NCBI RefSeq assembly: GCF_009725995.1
Contig: NZ_RCNS01000001.1
Span: forward strand, 724,283-788,282
Direction: 5' to 3'
DNA length: 64,000 nt
Origin: Zobellia laminariae
GTDB taxonomy: Bacteria > Bacteroidota > Bacteroidia > Flavobacteriales > Flavobacteriaceae
The translations under genes were made by a program, and so were the position numbers. This document shows positions 45,319 to 55,241 of this stretch, one piece after another. Every line of letters begins with the position of its first letter. The stretch's first letter is position 1. The notes under the pieces were generated by a model. It searched no databases, was not told the DNA's origin, and saw nothing but the letters and a program-made list of their open reading frames with translations.

Positions 45319-45326
45319 CAAAAATA
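45319..45326 (-). promoter_or_regulatory. Candidate -7 element of the aminotransferase gene promoter
   Basis: Minus strand TATTTTTG, a perfect TAnnTTTG, 18-24 bases before the possible start codons. A TTG lies 15 bases upstream, slightly short of the usual spacing. Confidence 0.55.
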
Positions 45327-45385
45327 CGAAACCATGCAGTACAATTTTATGTAAAGAAGTGTAATTTAGCCCAAAATATGAATCA

Positions 45386-46630
45386 GTGCACAGCATCTAT
45401 AATGTGATTGTTCAGATTTCTTGGTTCTTCCTGAAAATTCTGGCTCTTTTTAATTCTAAACTAAAGCTGTTCGTTAACGGCCGAAAGCATTCCTTCTACC
45501 TACTTGATAATGCCATTTCCAAAGATGACAAAACTCTTTGGGTTCATGCCGCATCATTGGGCGAGTTTGAACAGGGGCTTCCTATTATTGAAAAACTTAA
45601 GAACGAATACCCTGCCCATAAAATTGTACTTACCTTCTTTTCCCCATCTGGATATGAAGTGAAAAAAAATACTTCTGCGGCAGATGTAGTTGCATACCTT
45701 CCTATGGACACGAAAAAGAATGCCGCTCATTTTGTAAAAACGGTACATCCTGATATTGCCATTTTTGTTAAATATGAAATTTGGCCCAACTACATGAAAG
45801 CGTTGGAAAAGAATAAAGTTCCATCTATTTTAATTTCCGCCATCTTTAATAAAAGCCAAGTGTATTTTAAAGCCTACGGCGGATTTATGAGAAGTACCCT
45901 TCGTAAATTCTCTAACTATTTCGTTCAAGATGAGAATTCAAAAAAATTGTTAGAATCCATAGGCATAAAGAATGCACAGGTAAGCGGAGATACTCGCCTA
46001 GACCGTGTTTCTGAAATCTTGGACCGAGACAACAGCCTAGATTTCATGGAAGCTTTTAAAAACGACAAACTTTGTTTTGTTGCAGGAAGCACATGGCCTG
46101 AGGATGAAGCTATATTAATAGACCATATTAATCACGCTCCTAAGAATTTAAAATATGTACTGGCACCACATACCATTAAAAAAGATAAAATCTTAGGGCT
46201 TGCAGGGGCATTTACCAAAAGGACTACACTTTACTCAAAAATTGATAGTAACAATTTGCGCGATTATGATGTTTTGATAATTGATACTATTGGTCTTTTG
46301 ACAAAAATTTATAGCTACGCAGATATAGCGTATGTAGGCGGTGGGTTTTCCACAGGACTACATAACACCTTAGAACCTGCCGTTTTTGGCATTCCCGTTA
46401 TTATAGGACCAAACTATGACGGTTTTAAAGAAGCGGAGGATTTAGTGAAACAAAAAGGTATCTCTCCAATAAAAGATCAATGGACTTTTGGTGAGCTTTT
46501 AAAGAAATTTCTAGATAGTCCAGACTATAGAAAAAAGACTGGTGAAATAAATGCTACGTATATTTCCAAAAACAAAGGTGCTAGCCAAGAAATAATGAAC
46601 CACATTAAAGAGCTCATCCAAAAATCTTAA
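45386..46630 (+). CDS. waaA: 3-Deoxy-D-manno-octulosonic acid (Kdo) transferase
   Basis: A 414-residue GT30 enzyme adding Kdo to lipid A precursor at the inner membrane face. The start is GTG at 45386; it gives the usual N-terminal membrane anchor (IYNVIVQISWFFLKIL) followed by GRKHSF, and no in-frame ATG is nearby. Seen: HAASLGEFEQGLPII, the acceptor-site motif with the catalytic Glu, KYEIWPNYM, GDTRLDRV, GSTWPEDE and VGGGFSTGLHNTLEPAVFG. All are conserved family motifs. A run of eight A (45662-45669) lies in frame here without disruption. Confidence 0.96.
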   Translation: MHSIYNVIVQISWFFLKILALFNSKLKLFVNGRKHSFYLLDNAISKDDKTLWVHAASLGEFEQGLPIIEKLKNEYPAHKIVLTFFSPSGYEVKKNTSAADVVAYLPMDTKKNAAHFVKTVHPDIAIFVKYEIWPNYMKALEKNKVPSILISAIFNKSQVYFKAYGGFMRSTLRKFSNYFVQDENSKKLLESIGIKNAQVSGDTRLDRVSEILDRDNSLDFMEAFKNDKLCFVAGSTWPEDEAILIDHINHAPKNLKYVLAPHTIKKDKILGLAGAFTKRTTLYSKIDSNNLRDYDVLIIDTIGLLTKIYSYADIAYVGGGFSTGLHNTLEPAVFGIPVIIGPNYDGFKEAEDLVKQKGISPIKDQWTFGELLKKFLDSPDYRKKTGEINATYISKNKGASQEIMNHIKELIQKS

Positions 46631-46805
46631 CAAAGGCTTGTTTAATAAAATCAGTATTTTTCTACTGAATGCAAATTACACTTCATCGTTTTTTTGAACA
46701 GTTCAACTGATGAATATACTAAACATGAGATAGTTAAGTCAATTATTTAGCAAAAATTAAGGTTTGTATTTATTAATTTCTTAAATTTAAGGAAACCTAA
46801 TACAA

Positions 46806-46934
46806 ATGGAACAACAACTAAGTGGCGGAGTAAAAATACTCAATGGATTTCTTCGACTTATGATTGCCTGCCTGGTATTTATTCTATTAGCAGTACCGGT
46901 AGCTCTCGTTTTAGATTTAATCGGAATTTTGTAA
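46806..46934 (+). CDS. 42-residue single-pass membrane protein
   Basis: A small ORF starting MEQQLSGGVKILNGFLRL, then a 20-residue hydrophobic helix (MIACLVFILLAVPVALVL) and a short end DLIGIL. It lies between waaA and a strong terminator that directly follows it, with a TAAATTTA -7-like box just upstream. The position ahead of a terminator and the clean amphipathic-then-hydrophobic design argue that it is translated. Function unknown. Confidence 0.55.
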   Translation: MEQQLSGGVKILNGFLRLMIACLVFILLAVPVALVLDLIGIL

Positions 46935-46966
46935 CTCCATGAAAAAATTTAATTGACCAAGCATAA

Positions 46967-46996
46967 AAAAGGCCCTCATAGAGGGCCTTTTAATTT
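46967..46996. terminator. Bidirectional terminator
   Basis: An 11-bp perfect stem (46967-46977 with 46981-46991) with loop ATA. It lies between the small plus-strand ORF and the convergent TIM-barrel gene. Confidence 0.88.
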
Positions 46997-46997
46997 A

Positions 46998-47849
46998 TTA
47001 CAAAGTAGCTATTATTCCTTTAATGTAGCCAATTGATTCCATCATACCAGGTAAAGGGTCATCCCCTTCTGCTTCATATTCCAAAGCTAAAGTTCCTTTG
47101 TAATTTAACTTTGAAACTGTTTTTAGAAAAGCAGGAAAGTCTATAACGCCACGACCAATAATACAGGTTTGTCCATCTAGCTCTGAAGCCGTTACATCTT
47201 TTAAATGAATATCAAAGACCCTATTAAAGAACTGGGTCACATCCTGGGAAGGATCTCTTTTTATACGTTGCGTATGCCCTATATCTACACATAGCCCCAT
47301 TCGCTTATCCCTATCCTTAATTTTTACATAAGCACTTTCTGCACTTGGGTATACCTTATCACCTGGTCCATGATTATGAATGGCAAGTTTAATATCATAT
47401 GATTTTACCTTTTTCTCTACATAATCTAGAAGGTTATGACTAGGCACACCTACAATCATATCAAGCTCCGCCATTTTAGCATATTCAAAAGCTTGGTCTA
47501 CCTCTTCTTCAGTTGTCATATAAATAACACCAGCACCATAAAAAGCTACACCTTTCTCTTTACATTCGTCAATTGCATTTTTTATCGTGTGCGCACCCGA
47601 ATCTAGCGGTAAATGCATACTCTTGAATGTAATACGATTTAAACCGCACCTCAGCGTCATATCCAAGGCCTTTTCTCGTGTAAATTCCCGAAGGGTATAT
47701 GAAGCAACCCCAAGCTTCAAATCGGATTTCAGAGTATTACCATTTTCTTTCAAAGTTGCAGCGTTTACAGCACTAGGAAAGGAGAGAGCCCCCAGACCCA
47801 ATACACCTACAGATGTGCGCTTTAAAAAATTTCTTCTGTTTGCTTTCAT
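46998..47849 (-). CDS. Exported sugar phosphate isomerase/epimerase-like TIM barrel
   Basis: A 283-residue protein. The N terminus RRNFLKRTSVGVLGLGALSF is a Tat-type signal. The rest is an AP endonuclease 2/xylose isomerase-like TIM barrel, with metal-site candidates in AIHNHGP, GLCVDIGHTQ, DIHLKDV and ALEYEAEG. Such exported TIM barrels in Bacteroidota usually sit in sugar catabolism. The substrate is unknown and no sugar operon is adjacent. Confidence 0.85.
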   Translation of the reverse strand: MKANRRNFLKRTSVGVLGLGALSFPSAVNAATLKENGNTLKSDLKLGVASYTLREFTREKALDMTLRCGLNRITFKSMHLPLDSGAHTIKNAIDECKEKGVAFYGAGVIYMTTEEEVDQAFEYAKMAELDMIVGVPSHNLLDYVEKKVKSYDIKLAIHNHGPGDKVYPSAESAYVKIKDRDKRMGLCVDIGHTQRIKRDPSQDVTQFFNRVFDIHLKDVTASELDGQTCIIGRGVIDFPAFLKTVSKLNYKGTLALEYEAEGDDPLPGMMESIGYIKGIIATL

Positions 47850-48195
47850 ATATTTTGTTTGTATTTTGGTTTTTAGTCGATTTTGGTCTTAAGATTGTAA
47901 ACTGCTATTCACCTTCTTTTCTTTTGTTCTCTCTAGATGAAATCATCTAATAAAACTATTCATAAGTGATCAACAAATTCACTTTAACTGTCTATTTACA
48001 AACACCTTAAAGCGATTTTTTACATCTTTCAAAAATTACGAAATAATCATAATAAGGTCATTAAATATATAACACTTTTAAACTTTCTGCAATTAGATAA
48101 GGAATACCTTAACATAACTCCCAGTTTCAATACAAAAAACCAAACATCCAAACTAGCTTATAATTCGTATTTTAAATGACCAACAACAGTACAAA
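47850..48195. other. 346-base intergenic region with a palindrome
   Basis: Divergent promoter region between the TIM-barrel gene and the FAH gene. No open frame. It holds a perfect 7-bp inverted repeat TAGATGA-AA-TCATCTA at 47934-47949. No TAnnTTTG box in good position for either gene was found. Confidence 0.5.
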
Positions 48196-49395
48196 ATGAA
48201 ATATATTGACTTGAATCACCTTATTCCGCAGTTAGCAGAAAAAGGTACATGGATAGGCAGGTGCATGGTTCCTGCAAAAAAAGCGCATAACGGCATAGCC
48301 GGACCTCATGTAGTCTTGGCTACCAAAGGAAAAGTTTATGACCTTTCTGCGCATTACAATTCCACTAGCGAATTAATAAATAGCAAGAATCCGGTTGCTA
48401 CCTTAAAAGCTTTAAAGGATTTACCTAAACTTGGTAACCTAGCAGACATATTGAAAAACTCTTTGTATTTCAATCAAAATCCAAATCTTCCTTATTTAAT
48501 CGCTCCAAATGATATTCAGGCTATTAAAGCATGTGGAGTAACCTTCGTTAAAAGTTTACTGGAAAGGGTTATTGAAGAACAAGCCAAAGGAGATGCTAAT
48601 GCAGCAAAGGCCCTACGCAAAACCATATCCGCTTCGTTAGGTAAGGATTTGAGCAAAGTGGTACCAGGCTCTCCCGAGACTAAGAAGTTAAAGAAAGAAT
48701 TACAAAAAAAGGGATTATGGTCTCAATACCTTGAAGTAGGTATTGGAAAAAATGCCGAAATCTTTACTAAGGCCCAACCTTTATCCGCTGTTGGATTTGG
48801 AGCTGAGATAGGGGTATTAAAAAGTTCTAAATGGAATAATCCTGAACCAGAAATTGTGCTGGCCGTAGCATCTTCTGGTAAAATAATGGGAGCCACCTTG
48901 GGCAACGATGTAAATCTTCGTGATTATGAAGGCCGGAGCGCATTACTCCTAGGTGAAGCAAAAGATCAGAATGGTTCTTGCGCCATTGGCCCTATGTTCC
49001 GTTTGTTCGATGAGAAGTTTACCCTAGATGATATAAAAAAATCTAATGTGCAGTTTTCCATGGCAGGAAAGGATGGTTTCACTACATCTGGAAGCAATAA
49101 TATGAAGGAAATAAGCCGTGCTCCAGAAGACTTAGTAGCACAGGTAATTGGCAAAAACCATCAATACCCAGACGGATTTGTGCTTTTCTTAGGCACGATG
49201 TTCGTACCTACGGCAGACCGTAATAAAAAAGGATTAGGCTTTACTCATAAAAAGGGTGACCAAATAACTATTTCAGCATCGCATTTGGGCACACTTACTA
49301 ACTGGTCCAATACGTGCGATAACATACCAAAATGGAAATTTGGCATTGGTGCTTTCACCAACTATATCTTAAAAAGAAATTCTAAGAAATTTTAG
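48196..49395 (+). CDS. Fumarylacetoacetate hydrolase family protein
   Basis: A 399-residue protein with an FAH-type C-terminal domain (about residues 190-395). Metal-ligand acids of the family are present in GAEIGVL, NPEPEIVLAV and GNDVNLRDYEG; CAIGPMF and the late LGTMFVPTADR also fit. The N-terminal about 180 residues are an alpha-helical extension. FAH-fold enzymes hydrolyse or dehydrate keto-acid intermediates of sugar or aromatic breakdown. The exact substrate is not readable here. Confidence 0.85.
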   Translation: MKYIDLNHLIPQLAEKGTWIGRCMVPAKKAHNGIAGPHVVLATKGKVYDLSAHYNSTSELINSKNPVATLKALKDLPKLGNLADILKNSLYFNQNPNLPYLIAPNDIQAIKACGVTFVKSLLERVIEEQAKGDANAAKALRKTISASLGKDLSKVVPGSPETKKLKKELQKKGLWSQYLEVGIGKNAEIFTKAQPLSAVGFGAEIGVLKSSKWNNPEPEIVLAVASSGKIMGATLGNDVNLRDYEGRSALLLGEAKDQNGSCAIGPMFRLFDEKFTLDDIKKSNVQFSMAGKDGFTTSGSNNMKEISRAPEDLVAQVIGKNHQYPDGFVLFLGTMFVPTADRNKKGLGFTHKKGDQITISASHLGTLTNWSNTCDNIPKWKFGIGAFTNYILKRNSKKF

Positions 49396-49445
49396 ACTAG
49401 GTAAGTTGAAAATAAAAGTGCAGAGTTAGTTTAACTAGCTACCCG

Positions 49446-51083
49446 TTACTTCATTAAGTTTATCTCTGCAATACTTTTAATTCTGTTTCGCTCTAAGAAA
49501 GCATCAATAGTTTCAAAATGTTCAATTACCCTTTGGTTTTTAAATTCAAATACTTTTTCAGATAATCCTTGTAGAAAATCACGATCGTGAGACACCAAAA
49601 TTAAAGTCCCGTCATAGGTTGATAATGCTTCCTTTAGAACATCTTTTGATTTTAAATCTAAATGATTCGTAGGTTCATCTAATATCAAAAGATTCACTGG
49701 TTCTAATAACAATTTAACCATAGCTAGTCTAGTTTTTTCTCCACCAGAAAGCATACTTACTTTTTTATCGATATCATCACCACTAAACATGAACCTACCT
49801 AAAATGTTCTTTATCTGGTTACGGATATCACCAAAAGCAACCTCATCTACAGTTTGAAAAATAGTAAGGTCCGGGTCTAATAAAGAAGCTTGGTTTTGAG
49901 CAAAATATCCAACTTTAACATTGTGCCCTAATTGACAGGTACCCTCTACCGGAATCTCCCCCAAGATAGCTTTGATCATTGTTGATTTACCCTCGCCATT
50001 CCTACCAACAAAAGAAACTTTTTCTCCTCTAGCGATAGACATGTTGGCGTCCTTGAAAACAATATGGTTTTCATAAGATTTAGAAACAGCTTCAACTGTT
50101 ACAGGGTAATCTCCAGAACGCGGTGAAGGTGGAAAACTCAATCTCAAGGATGACGTATCAACTTCATCAATTTCAATAATCTTCAATTTCTCCAGCATTC
50201 GCTCACGCGACGTAACCTGATTGGTTTTTGAATACGTGCCTTTAAATCGTTCAATAAAGGCCATATTATCAGCTATATATTTCTGTTGTTCTTGATATGC
50301 TTTTATTTGATGAGACCTACGGTCTTCACGTAATTGCAAGTAATGGGAGTAGTTGGCTTTGTAATCATAAATCCTACCCATTGTTACCTCTATAGTACGA
50401 TTGGTAATATTATCGATAAATGCTCTATCATGAGAAATTACCATTACCGCATCTGCTTTGTTCAATAAAAAATCTTCTAGCCAAATAACCGATTCAATAT
50501 CAATATGGTTAGTAGGTTCATCAAGCAAAATAAGGTCTGGCTTTTGCAACAGAATTTTGGCCAATTCTATACGCATTCGCCAACCACCACTAAATTCATT
50601 CGTTTGCCTTGTAAAATCTTCTTGCCTAAAACCCAATCCCTTTAACGCTTTTTCTACTTCAGAATCATAATTAATATCTTCTAGAGCATAATATTTTTCA
50701 CCAAGATCAGAAACCTTTTCTATGATAGACATGTATGCATCACTCTCATAATCGGTTCTTGTTTCCAGTTCTTTGTTGAGTCTTTCCATTTCATCACGCA
50801 TGGTAAAAACGTGCTTAAAAGCTTTAGCTGCTTCCTCAAAAACGGTACAATCATCTTCAGTTAACAAGTGCTGCGGAAGATATGCAATAACGGCATCTTT
50901 AGGTACGCGTACATTTCCACGTGTACCTTTTTGCTCCCCAGCAATTATTTTCATCATTGTAGATTTCCCAGCTCCATTCTTACCCATAAGGGCAATCTTA
51001 TCTGTAGGGTTAATTACAAAAGAAACATCACTGAACAAGGTAGTACCACTAAATTCTACCGCTAAATTATCTACTGAAATCAT
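49446..51083 (-). CDS. ABC-F family ATPase
   Basis: A 545-residue soluble protein with two ABC domains and no membrane part. Walker A GKNGAGKST and GRNGEGKST, signatures FSGGW and LSGGE, Walker B LILLDEPTNHID and LLILDEPTNHLD, and a linker of about 80 residues with QQKYIADNMAFIERF between. ABC-F proteins act on the ribosome E site to relieve stalled or antibiotic-bound ribosomes. Length and linker suit the YbiT-like housekeeping branch and not a specific resistance factor. Confidence 0.94.
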   Translation of the reverse strand: MISVDNLAVEFSGTTLFSDVSFVINPTDKIALMGKNGAGKSTMMKIIAGEQKGTRGNVRVPKDAVIAYLPQHLLTEDDCTVFEEAAKAFKHVFTMRDEMERLNKELETRTDYESDAYMSIIEKVSDLGEKYYALEDINYDSEVEKALKGLGFRQEDFTRQTNEFSGGWRMRIELAKILLQKPDLILLDEPTNHIDIESVIWLEDFLLNKADAVMVISHDRAFIDNITNRTIEVTMGRIYDYKANYSHYLQLREDRRSHQIKAYQEQQKYIADNMAFIERFKGTYSKTNQVTSRERMLEKLKIIEIDEVDTSSLRLSFPPSPRSGDYPVTVEAVSKSYENHIVFKDANMSIARGEKVSFVGRNGEGKSTMIKAILGEIPVEGTCQLGHNVKVGYFAQNQASLLDPDLTIFQTVDEVAFGDIRNQIKNILGRFMFSGDDIDKKVSMLSGGEKTRLAMVKLLLEPVNLLILDEPTNHLDLKSKDVLKEALSTYDGTLILVSHDRDFLQGLSEKVFEFKNQRVIEHFETIDAFLERNRIKSIAEINLMK

Positions 51084-51124
51084 GTTGCTGAATTTAAAAA
51101 TGCAAAACTAGCAATAAGAAATGG

Positions 51125-52744
51125 TTAGTTTCCTTTTACCAGTTCAAAAAGTTCTTTATCCAACTGTGGTTTTACAACACTGGTAGTATTAAAATGCATT
51201 GTAGCGGTATCAGTACTATTGTAGGCTGGCCAATCCGGTAGTCCAGAATGATTGGGGTTTCCGTTTTTGGCAAAATTTATCCAAGCTTGACTCATTTTAT
51301 CAGCTAAGACATGGGCTTCTTGTCCACCACCCGTCATCTGATTTGCAAGATTAATATTGTCAAATACAAACGGAAGTTCCATACAATGCAATGCTTTATA
51401 TTTCCCGTCAAAAACGGGAGATTGCCATGTGAAGAGGTACATAAATACGGGCGCACCTTCTTTTAAACTGGATTTAGAATTAGCCTCAGCCACTGCTCCC
51501 GGCCTGAACATGGTATCTACATCTAGCAAATCTTTAGCCGCTTTATCTTCTGGATATGCTTTTTTAACCGCTTTAATATAATCCTCAGCCTTTTCCTTAT
51601 ACGTCTCATTAATATGATTCATAATGGTTTCATCAGAAGCTCCCACGAAACGCATATTGGCAAAAGGTGCAAATTCATTTTTAGCAGTTCCGATTAATAA
51701 GGGAATATCTTTTGAAAGTGCCAATGCCTCTGAAGAATTTACCTGATATGGCAAAGCAACACCGTCTTTACTTGGTCCCCAATTCAACCCAAAACCAATA
51801 ATAGATTTTCCTTCCGCTTTCATTTTTTCTTCCACTACTTTTAACGCCTTACCACTGGCATCTGCCAAAGTCTGAAAAGGAATGTTTTGAATACTATCTA
51901 TAGTTGCAGCATTCAATCCCAAAATAGAAATAGTCTCTTTTGCTATGTTTTGTGTTACCTCTTTTTCTAATAACGCTGTTCTAAAGGAACCACTTTGATT
52001 GACTGCTTTATGAAACAAACCCTTTGCTTTAGGCATTGCCATGAGGGTATTTACCTTTGCCCCTCCTCCAGATTGACCAAAAATGGTTACATTATTTGGG
52101 TCACCCCCAAAGTTTGAAATATTATCCCGCACCCATTCCAGCGCAATAACCATATCCGAAATACTATTATTAGCTGACTGTTGGTATTTTTCGCCGTAAG
52201 CGGATAAATCTAAAAAGCCCAAAACATTCAACCGGTGATTAATAGATACCACAACAACATCACCCTTTTTACTCAAATTAGCGCCGTCATAAGATGGTAA
52301 CTCATGGCTAGATCCGGCAGTAAAACCACCGCCGTGAATCCAAAACATGACCGGTCTCTTTTTGCCATCATCATTACCAGGTGTCCAAACATTTAAATTG
52401 AGGCAATCTTCATTGGCATACCCCCAATCATGATCAAAAACAAATTCAGCTTCATCTTGTACCGATGTAGTTGGTGTCACCAACGGAGCAACTGCCCCAA
52501 ACATGGTTGAACTTCTTATGCCTTCCCAAGATTCTGTTTTTTGTGCGGCTTCAAATCGTTTTGCCGTAGCATAGGGTATTCCCTTATAAGTAAAAATCCC
52601 TTTTTCAATATATCCACGGACTTTTCCGGAATCGGTATTTGTTACGGCAATATTTTCTCCTGTACGTATTTCTGACTGAGCACTTAAAAAGTTTGTAAAA
52701 AGGATAATTCCAAAAGAGACCAAAGTGATGCTAATTTTTTTCAT
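51125..52744 (-). CDS. Exported type B carboxylesterase
   Basis: A 539-residue alpha/beta hydrolase of the carboxylesterase type B family. The start at 52744 gives a clean signal peptide (MKKISITL ... FLSAQ); an earlier in-frame start has no sense as a leader. Seen: the oxyanion loop HGGGFTAGSS, EDCLNLNVW, and the nucleophile elbow FGQSGGGAKV with the catalytic Ser. The catalytic His lies in LHCMELPFVF near residue 430. The substrate is unknown; it acts in the periplasm or outside. A perfect palindrome lies 40 bases upstream. Confidence 0.92.
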   Translation of the reverse strand: MKKISITLVSFGIILFTNFLSAQSEIRTGENIAVTNTDSGKVRGYIEKGIFTYKGIPYATAKRFEAAQKTESWEGIRSSTMFGAVAPLVTPTTSVQDEAEFVFDHDWGYANEDCLNLNVWTPGNDDGKKRPVMFWIHGGGFTAGSSHELPSYDGANLSKKGDVVVVSINHRLNVLGFLDLSAYGEKYQQSANNSISDMVIALEWVRDNISNFGGDPNNVTIFGQSGGGAKVNTLMAMPKAKGLFHKAVNQSGSFRTALLEKEVTQNIAKETISILGLNAATIDSIQNIPFQTLADASGKALKVVEEKMKAEGKSIIGFGLNWGPSKDGVALPYQVNSSEALALSKDIPLLIGTAKNEFAPFANMRFVGASDETIMNHINETYKEKAEDYIKAVKKAYPEDKAAKDLLDVDTMFRPGAVAEANSKSSLKEGAPVFMYLFTWQSPVFDGKYKALHCMELPFVFDNINLANQMTGGGQEAHVLADKMSQAWINFAKNGNPNHSGLPDWPAYNSTDTATMHFNTTSVVKPQLDKELFELVKGN

Positions 52745-53147
52745 TTTATTGAGTGTATGTTGAGTTGTTATTCTTGTGCTCCGTAATTGTAAATTACAAT
52801 TATGTCCAATGTAAGGAAAAAACAAATCTCCTCTTCAATGCGCCTCCTTATTTTGAGTATAGAACCTATATTTTTCTATTCAAATTTCAATGCTTTTCCA
52901 TATAAAAAAGAACAAGCGAAAAAGAAAATAATTAACCTCATTAATTAGCTGAATTTATACGATTCAAAATTGATAAACGACCAAATTTCTAACTGATTTT
53001 TAATAAAAATAATGTTAAATTATTAAAAAGGACTTAACTTGTAAATTATGGTAAATGAACTTTAAAATAGCTGTATTTACCCCTATATTAAACGCTTTGC
53101 GGCAATTTCAATGACAAAAATCATATTATTAATAAACAATTAAAGTT
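52745..53147. other. 403-base intergenic region between esterase and pta
   Basis: Divergent control region, AT-rich, without open frames. The palindrome at 52784-52802 is its main feature. No full flavobacterial promoter was seen for pta-ackA; TATTTACC and TAAATTAT sequences are weak matches. Confidence 0.5.
52784..52802. promoter_or_regulatory. Palindromic candidate operator upstream of esterase gene
   Basis: A perfect 19-base palindrome: TAATTGTAA, one base, TTACAATTA. It lies 40 bases before the esterase start. The length and symmetry suit a dimeric regulator site; the regulator is unknown. Confidence 0.45.
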
Positions 53148-55235
53148 ATGACAAAAGCACTTTATGTTGCTGCTTTAGAATCTCATAGTGGTAAGTCCAT
53201 AGTTGTACTTGGTTTGATGCAACTTTTACTTGGAAAAATGGCAAAAGTTGGCTATTTCAGACCAGTAATTAGCGATGTTGAAGAAGGCGAAATCGACAAC
53301 CATATAAACACTGTACTTTCTCATTTTGATTTGGATATTCCGGTAGAAGATGCTTACGCTCTTACCCAAAGTCAGATGGTTGAAATGTTCAACGATGGAA
53401 GAAAAGGAGACATTCTTGACTCTATTATATCTAAGTACAAAGAACTTGAGCAACGGTTTGATTTTATCCTCGTAGAAGGAAGTGATTTCTCTAGTGACGG
53501 AAGCGTAATTGAATTTGATTTAAACATAGATATTGCCAAAAATCTTGGTATTCCCGTTATTCTAATAGATAATGCCAAAGGCAATAGTTTAGAAGAATTT
53601 TGTGGCAACCTTGGTTCTGCGGTTAATACCTACATTAAAAAAGATATTGAACTTATTGGCGTTGTAGCAAACAAGCTCCGGCCAGAGAATATAGATATAG
53701 TAAACAAAAGATTGAATCTTGAGCTTAAAGACAAAACAGTTGTATTTGCCGTTCCTAGAGTTTCAAATCTATCTCACCCAACTATTCGCGAAATTTTGAA
53801 AGCTCTTAATGGAGAGGTTCTTTTTGGCGCAGAAAGCTTAAATAACCAAACCGGAAGTTTTGGCGTGGGTGCTATGCAACTACATAATTACCTAACTCAC
53901 TTGCATGAGAATAGCCTGGTGATTACTCCAGGAGACCGCTCAGACATTATATTAGGTGCTTTACATGCCAACCTATCTGACAACTACCCAACTATTTCAG
54001 GGATTGTATTGACCGGAGGTATTATTCCGGAACCTTCCATTTTGAAACTATTAGAAGGTTTTGAAACCCACGTACCCATAATTTCTGTAAAACAAGGCAC
54101 ATTTGACACCACCAATGCCGTAGGAAATATTAAATCTAGGATTTACCCGGAAAGCAAACAAAAAATCGCAACTTCAATTTCACTTTTCAACTCTTATATT
54201 GATGGCGAATTATTATTAGAGCGATTAAAAACTTATGAGGCTAAAGGCACTACGCCAAGAATGTTTCAATATAACTTAGTACAGCGCGCCAAAACTTCTA
54301 AAAAGCACATTGTTCTTCCAGAAGGGGAAGATGCTAGAATTATTGAAGCTGCTAGCGAGTTGAGTACTTTGGGTATTGTTAAAATAACGCTTTTAGGGAA
54401 TAAAGAAAAGATTGAAAAGAAAGCTATGCAGTTAGGTTTTGACCTTTCTCATCTGTCTATCCTTGACCCAGGAAGCGCACCAAATTTTGAAAGCTATGCC
54501 AACACTTTTTATGAATTAAGAAAGCATAAAGGTGTAAATATGGACATTGCAAGAGATTCTATGTTAGACGTTTCTTACTTTGGCACCATGATGGTATACC
54601 AAGGAGATGCAGACGGTATGGTTTCAGGAGCCGTCCACACCACACAACATACCATACGCCCGGCATTACAGTTCGTAAAAACCAAGCCAGGTATAAAAGT
54701 AGTATCCTCTGTATTTTTTATGTGTTTAGAAAATAGAGTTTCCGTCTTTGGTGATTGCGCCATTAACCCTAATCCAACGGCAGAACAATTGGCAGAGATT
54801 GCTATCTCGTCCGCAGCTTCTGCAGAGGCTTTTGGAATTAAAGCTAAAATTGCCATGTTATCTTATTCTTCCGGTAGTTCAGGAAAAGGGGATGATGTAG
54901 ACAAGGTGAGATTGGCAACTGAACTCGTAAAGAAATCGAATCCTGAATTACAGATTGAAGGGCCTATACAATATGATGCGGCAGTAGACCCTTTAATCGG
55001 AAAAAGTAAACTCCCCAATTCTGAGGTTGCAGGACAAGCATCCGTCTTAATATTCCCAGATTTAAATACAGGAAACAACACCTATAAAGCGGTACAAAGA
55101 GAAACTGGAGCCGTGGCCATTGGTCCAATGCTACAGGGTCTTAACAAGCCCGTAAACGACTTAAGTAGAGGTTGTACGGTAGAAGATGTTTTTAATACAG
55201 TAATCGTAACTGCTATTCAAGCACAAGAAAAATAA
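53148..55235 (+). CDS. pta: Phosphate acetyltransferase
   Basis: A 695-residue long-form Pta. Seen: an N-terminal BioD-like P-loop domain with ESHSGKSIVVLGL, a DRTGG-type middle domain (about residues 215-330), and the C-terminal catalytic PTA domain starting near residue 370 (KKHIVLPEGEDARI; VSGAVHTTQHTIRPALQ; SYSSGSSGKG; NTYKAVQR). It makes acetyl phosphate from acetyl-CoA. It is six bases upstream of ackA; together they form the acetate overflow/ATP pathway. Confidence 0.96.
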   Translation: MTKALYVAALESHSGKSIVVLGLMQLLLGKMAKVGYFRPVISDVEEGEIDNHINTVLSHFDLDIPVEDAYALTQSQMVEMFNDGRKGDILDSIISKYKELEQRFDFILVEGSDFSSDGSVIEFDLNIDIAKNLGIPVILIDNAKGNSLEEFCGNLGSAVNTYIKKDIELIGVVANKLRPENIDIVNKRLNLELKDKTVVFAVPRVSNLSHPTIREILKALNGEVLFGAESLNNQTGSFGVGAMQLHNYLTHLHENSLVITPGDRSDIILGALHANLSDNYPTISGIVLTGGIIPEPSILKLLEGFETHVPIISVKQGTFDTTNAVGNIKSRIYPESKQKIATSISLFNSYIDGELLLERLKTYEAKGTTPRMFQYNLVQRAKTSKKHIVLPEGEDARIIEAASELSTLGIVKITLLGNKEKIEKKAMQLGFDLSHLSILDPGSAPNFESYANTFYELRKHKGVNMDIARDSMLDVSYFGTMMVYQGDADGMVSGAVHTTQHTIRPALQFVKTKPGIKVVSSVFFMCLENRVSVFGDCAINPNPTAEQLAEIAISSAASAEAFGIKAKIAMLSYSSGSSGKGDDVDKVRLATELVKKSNPELQIEGPIQYDAAVDPLIGKSKLPNSEVAGQASVLIFPDLNTGNNTYKAVQRETGAVAIGPMLQGLNKPVNDLSRGCTVEDVFNTVIVTAIQAQEK

Positions 55236-55241
55236 ATAACT

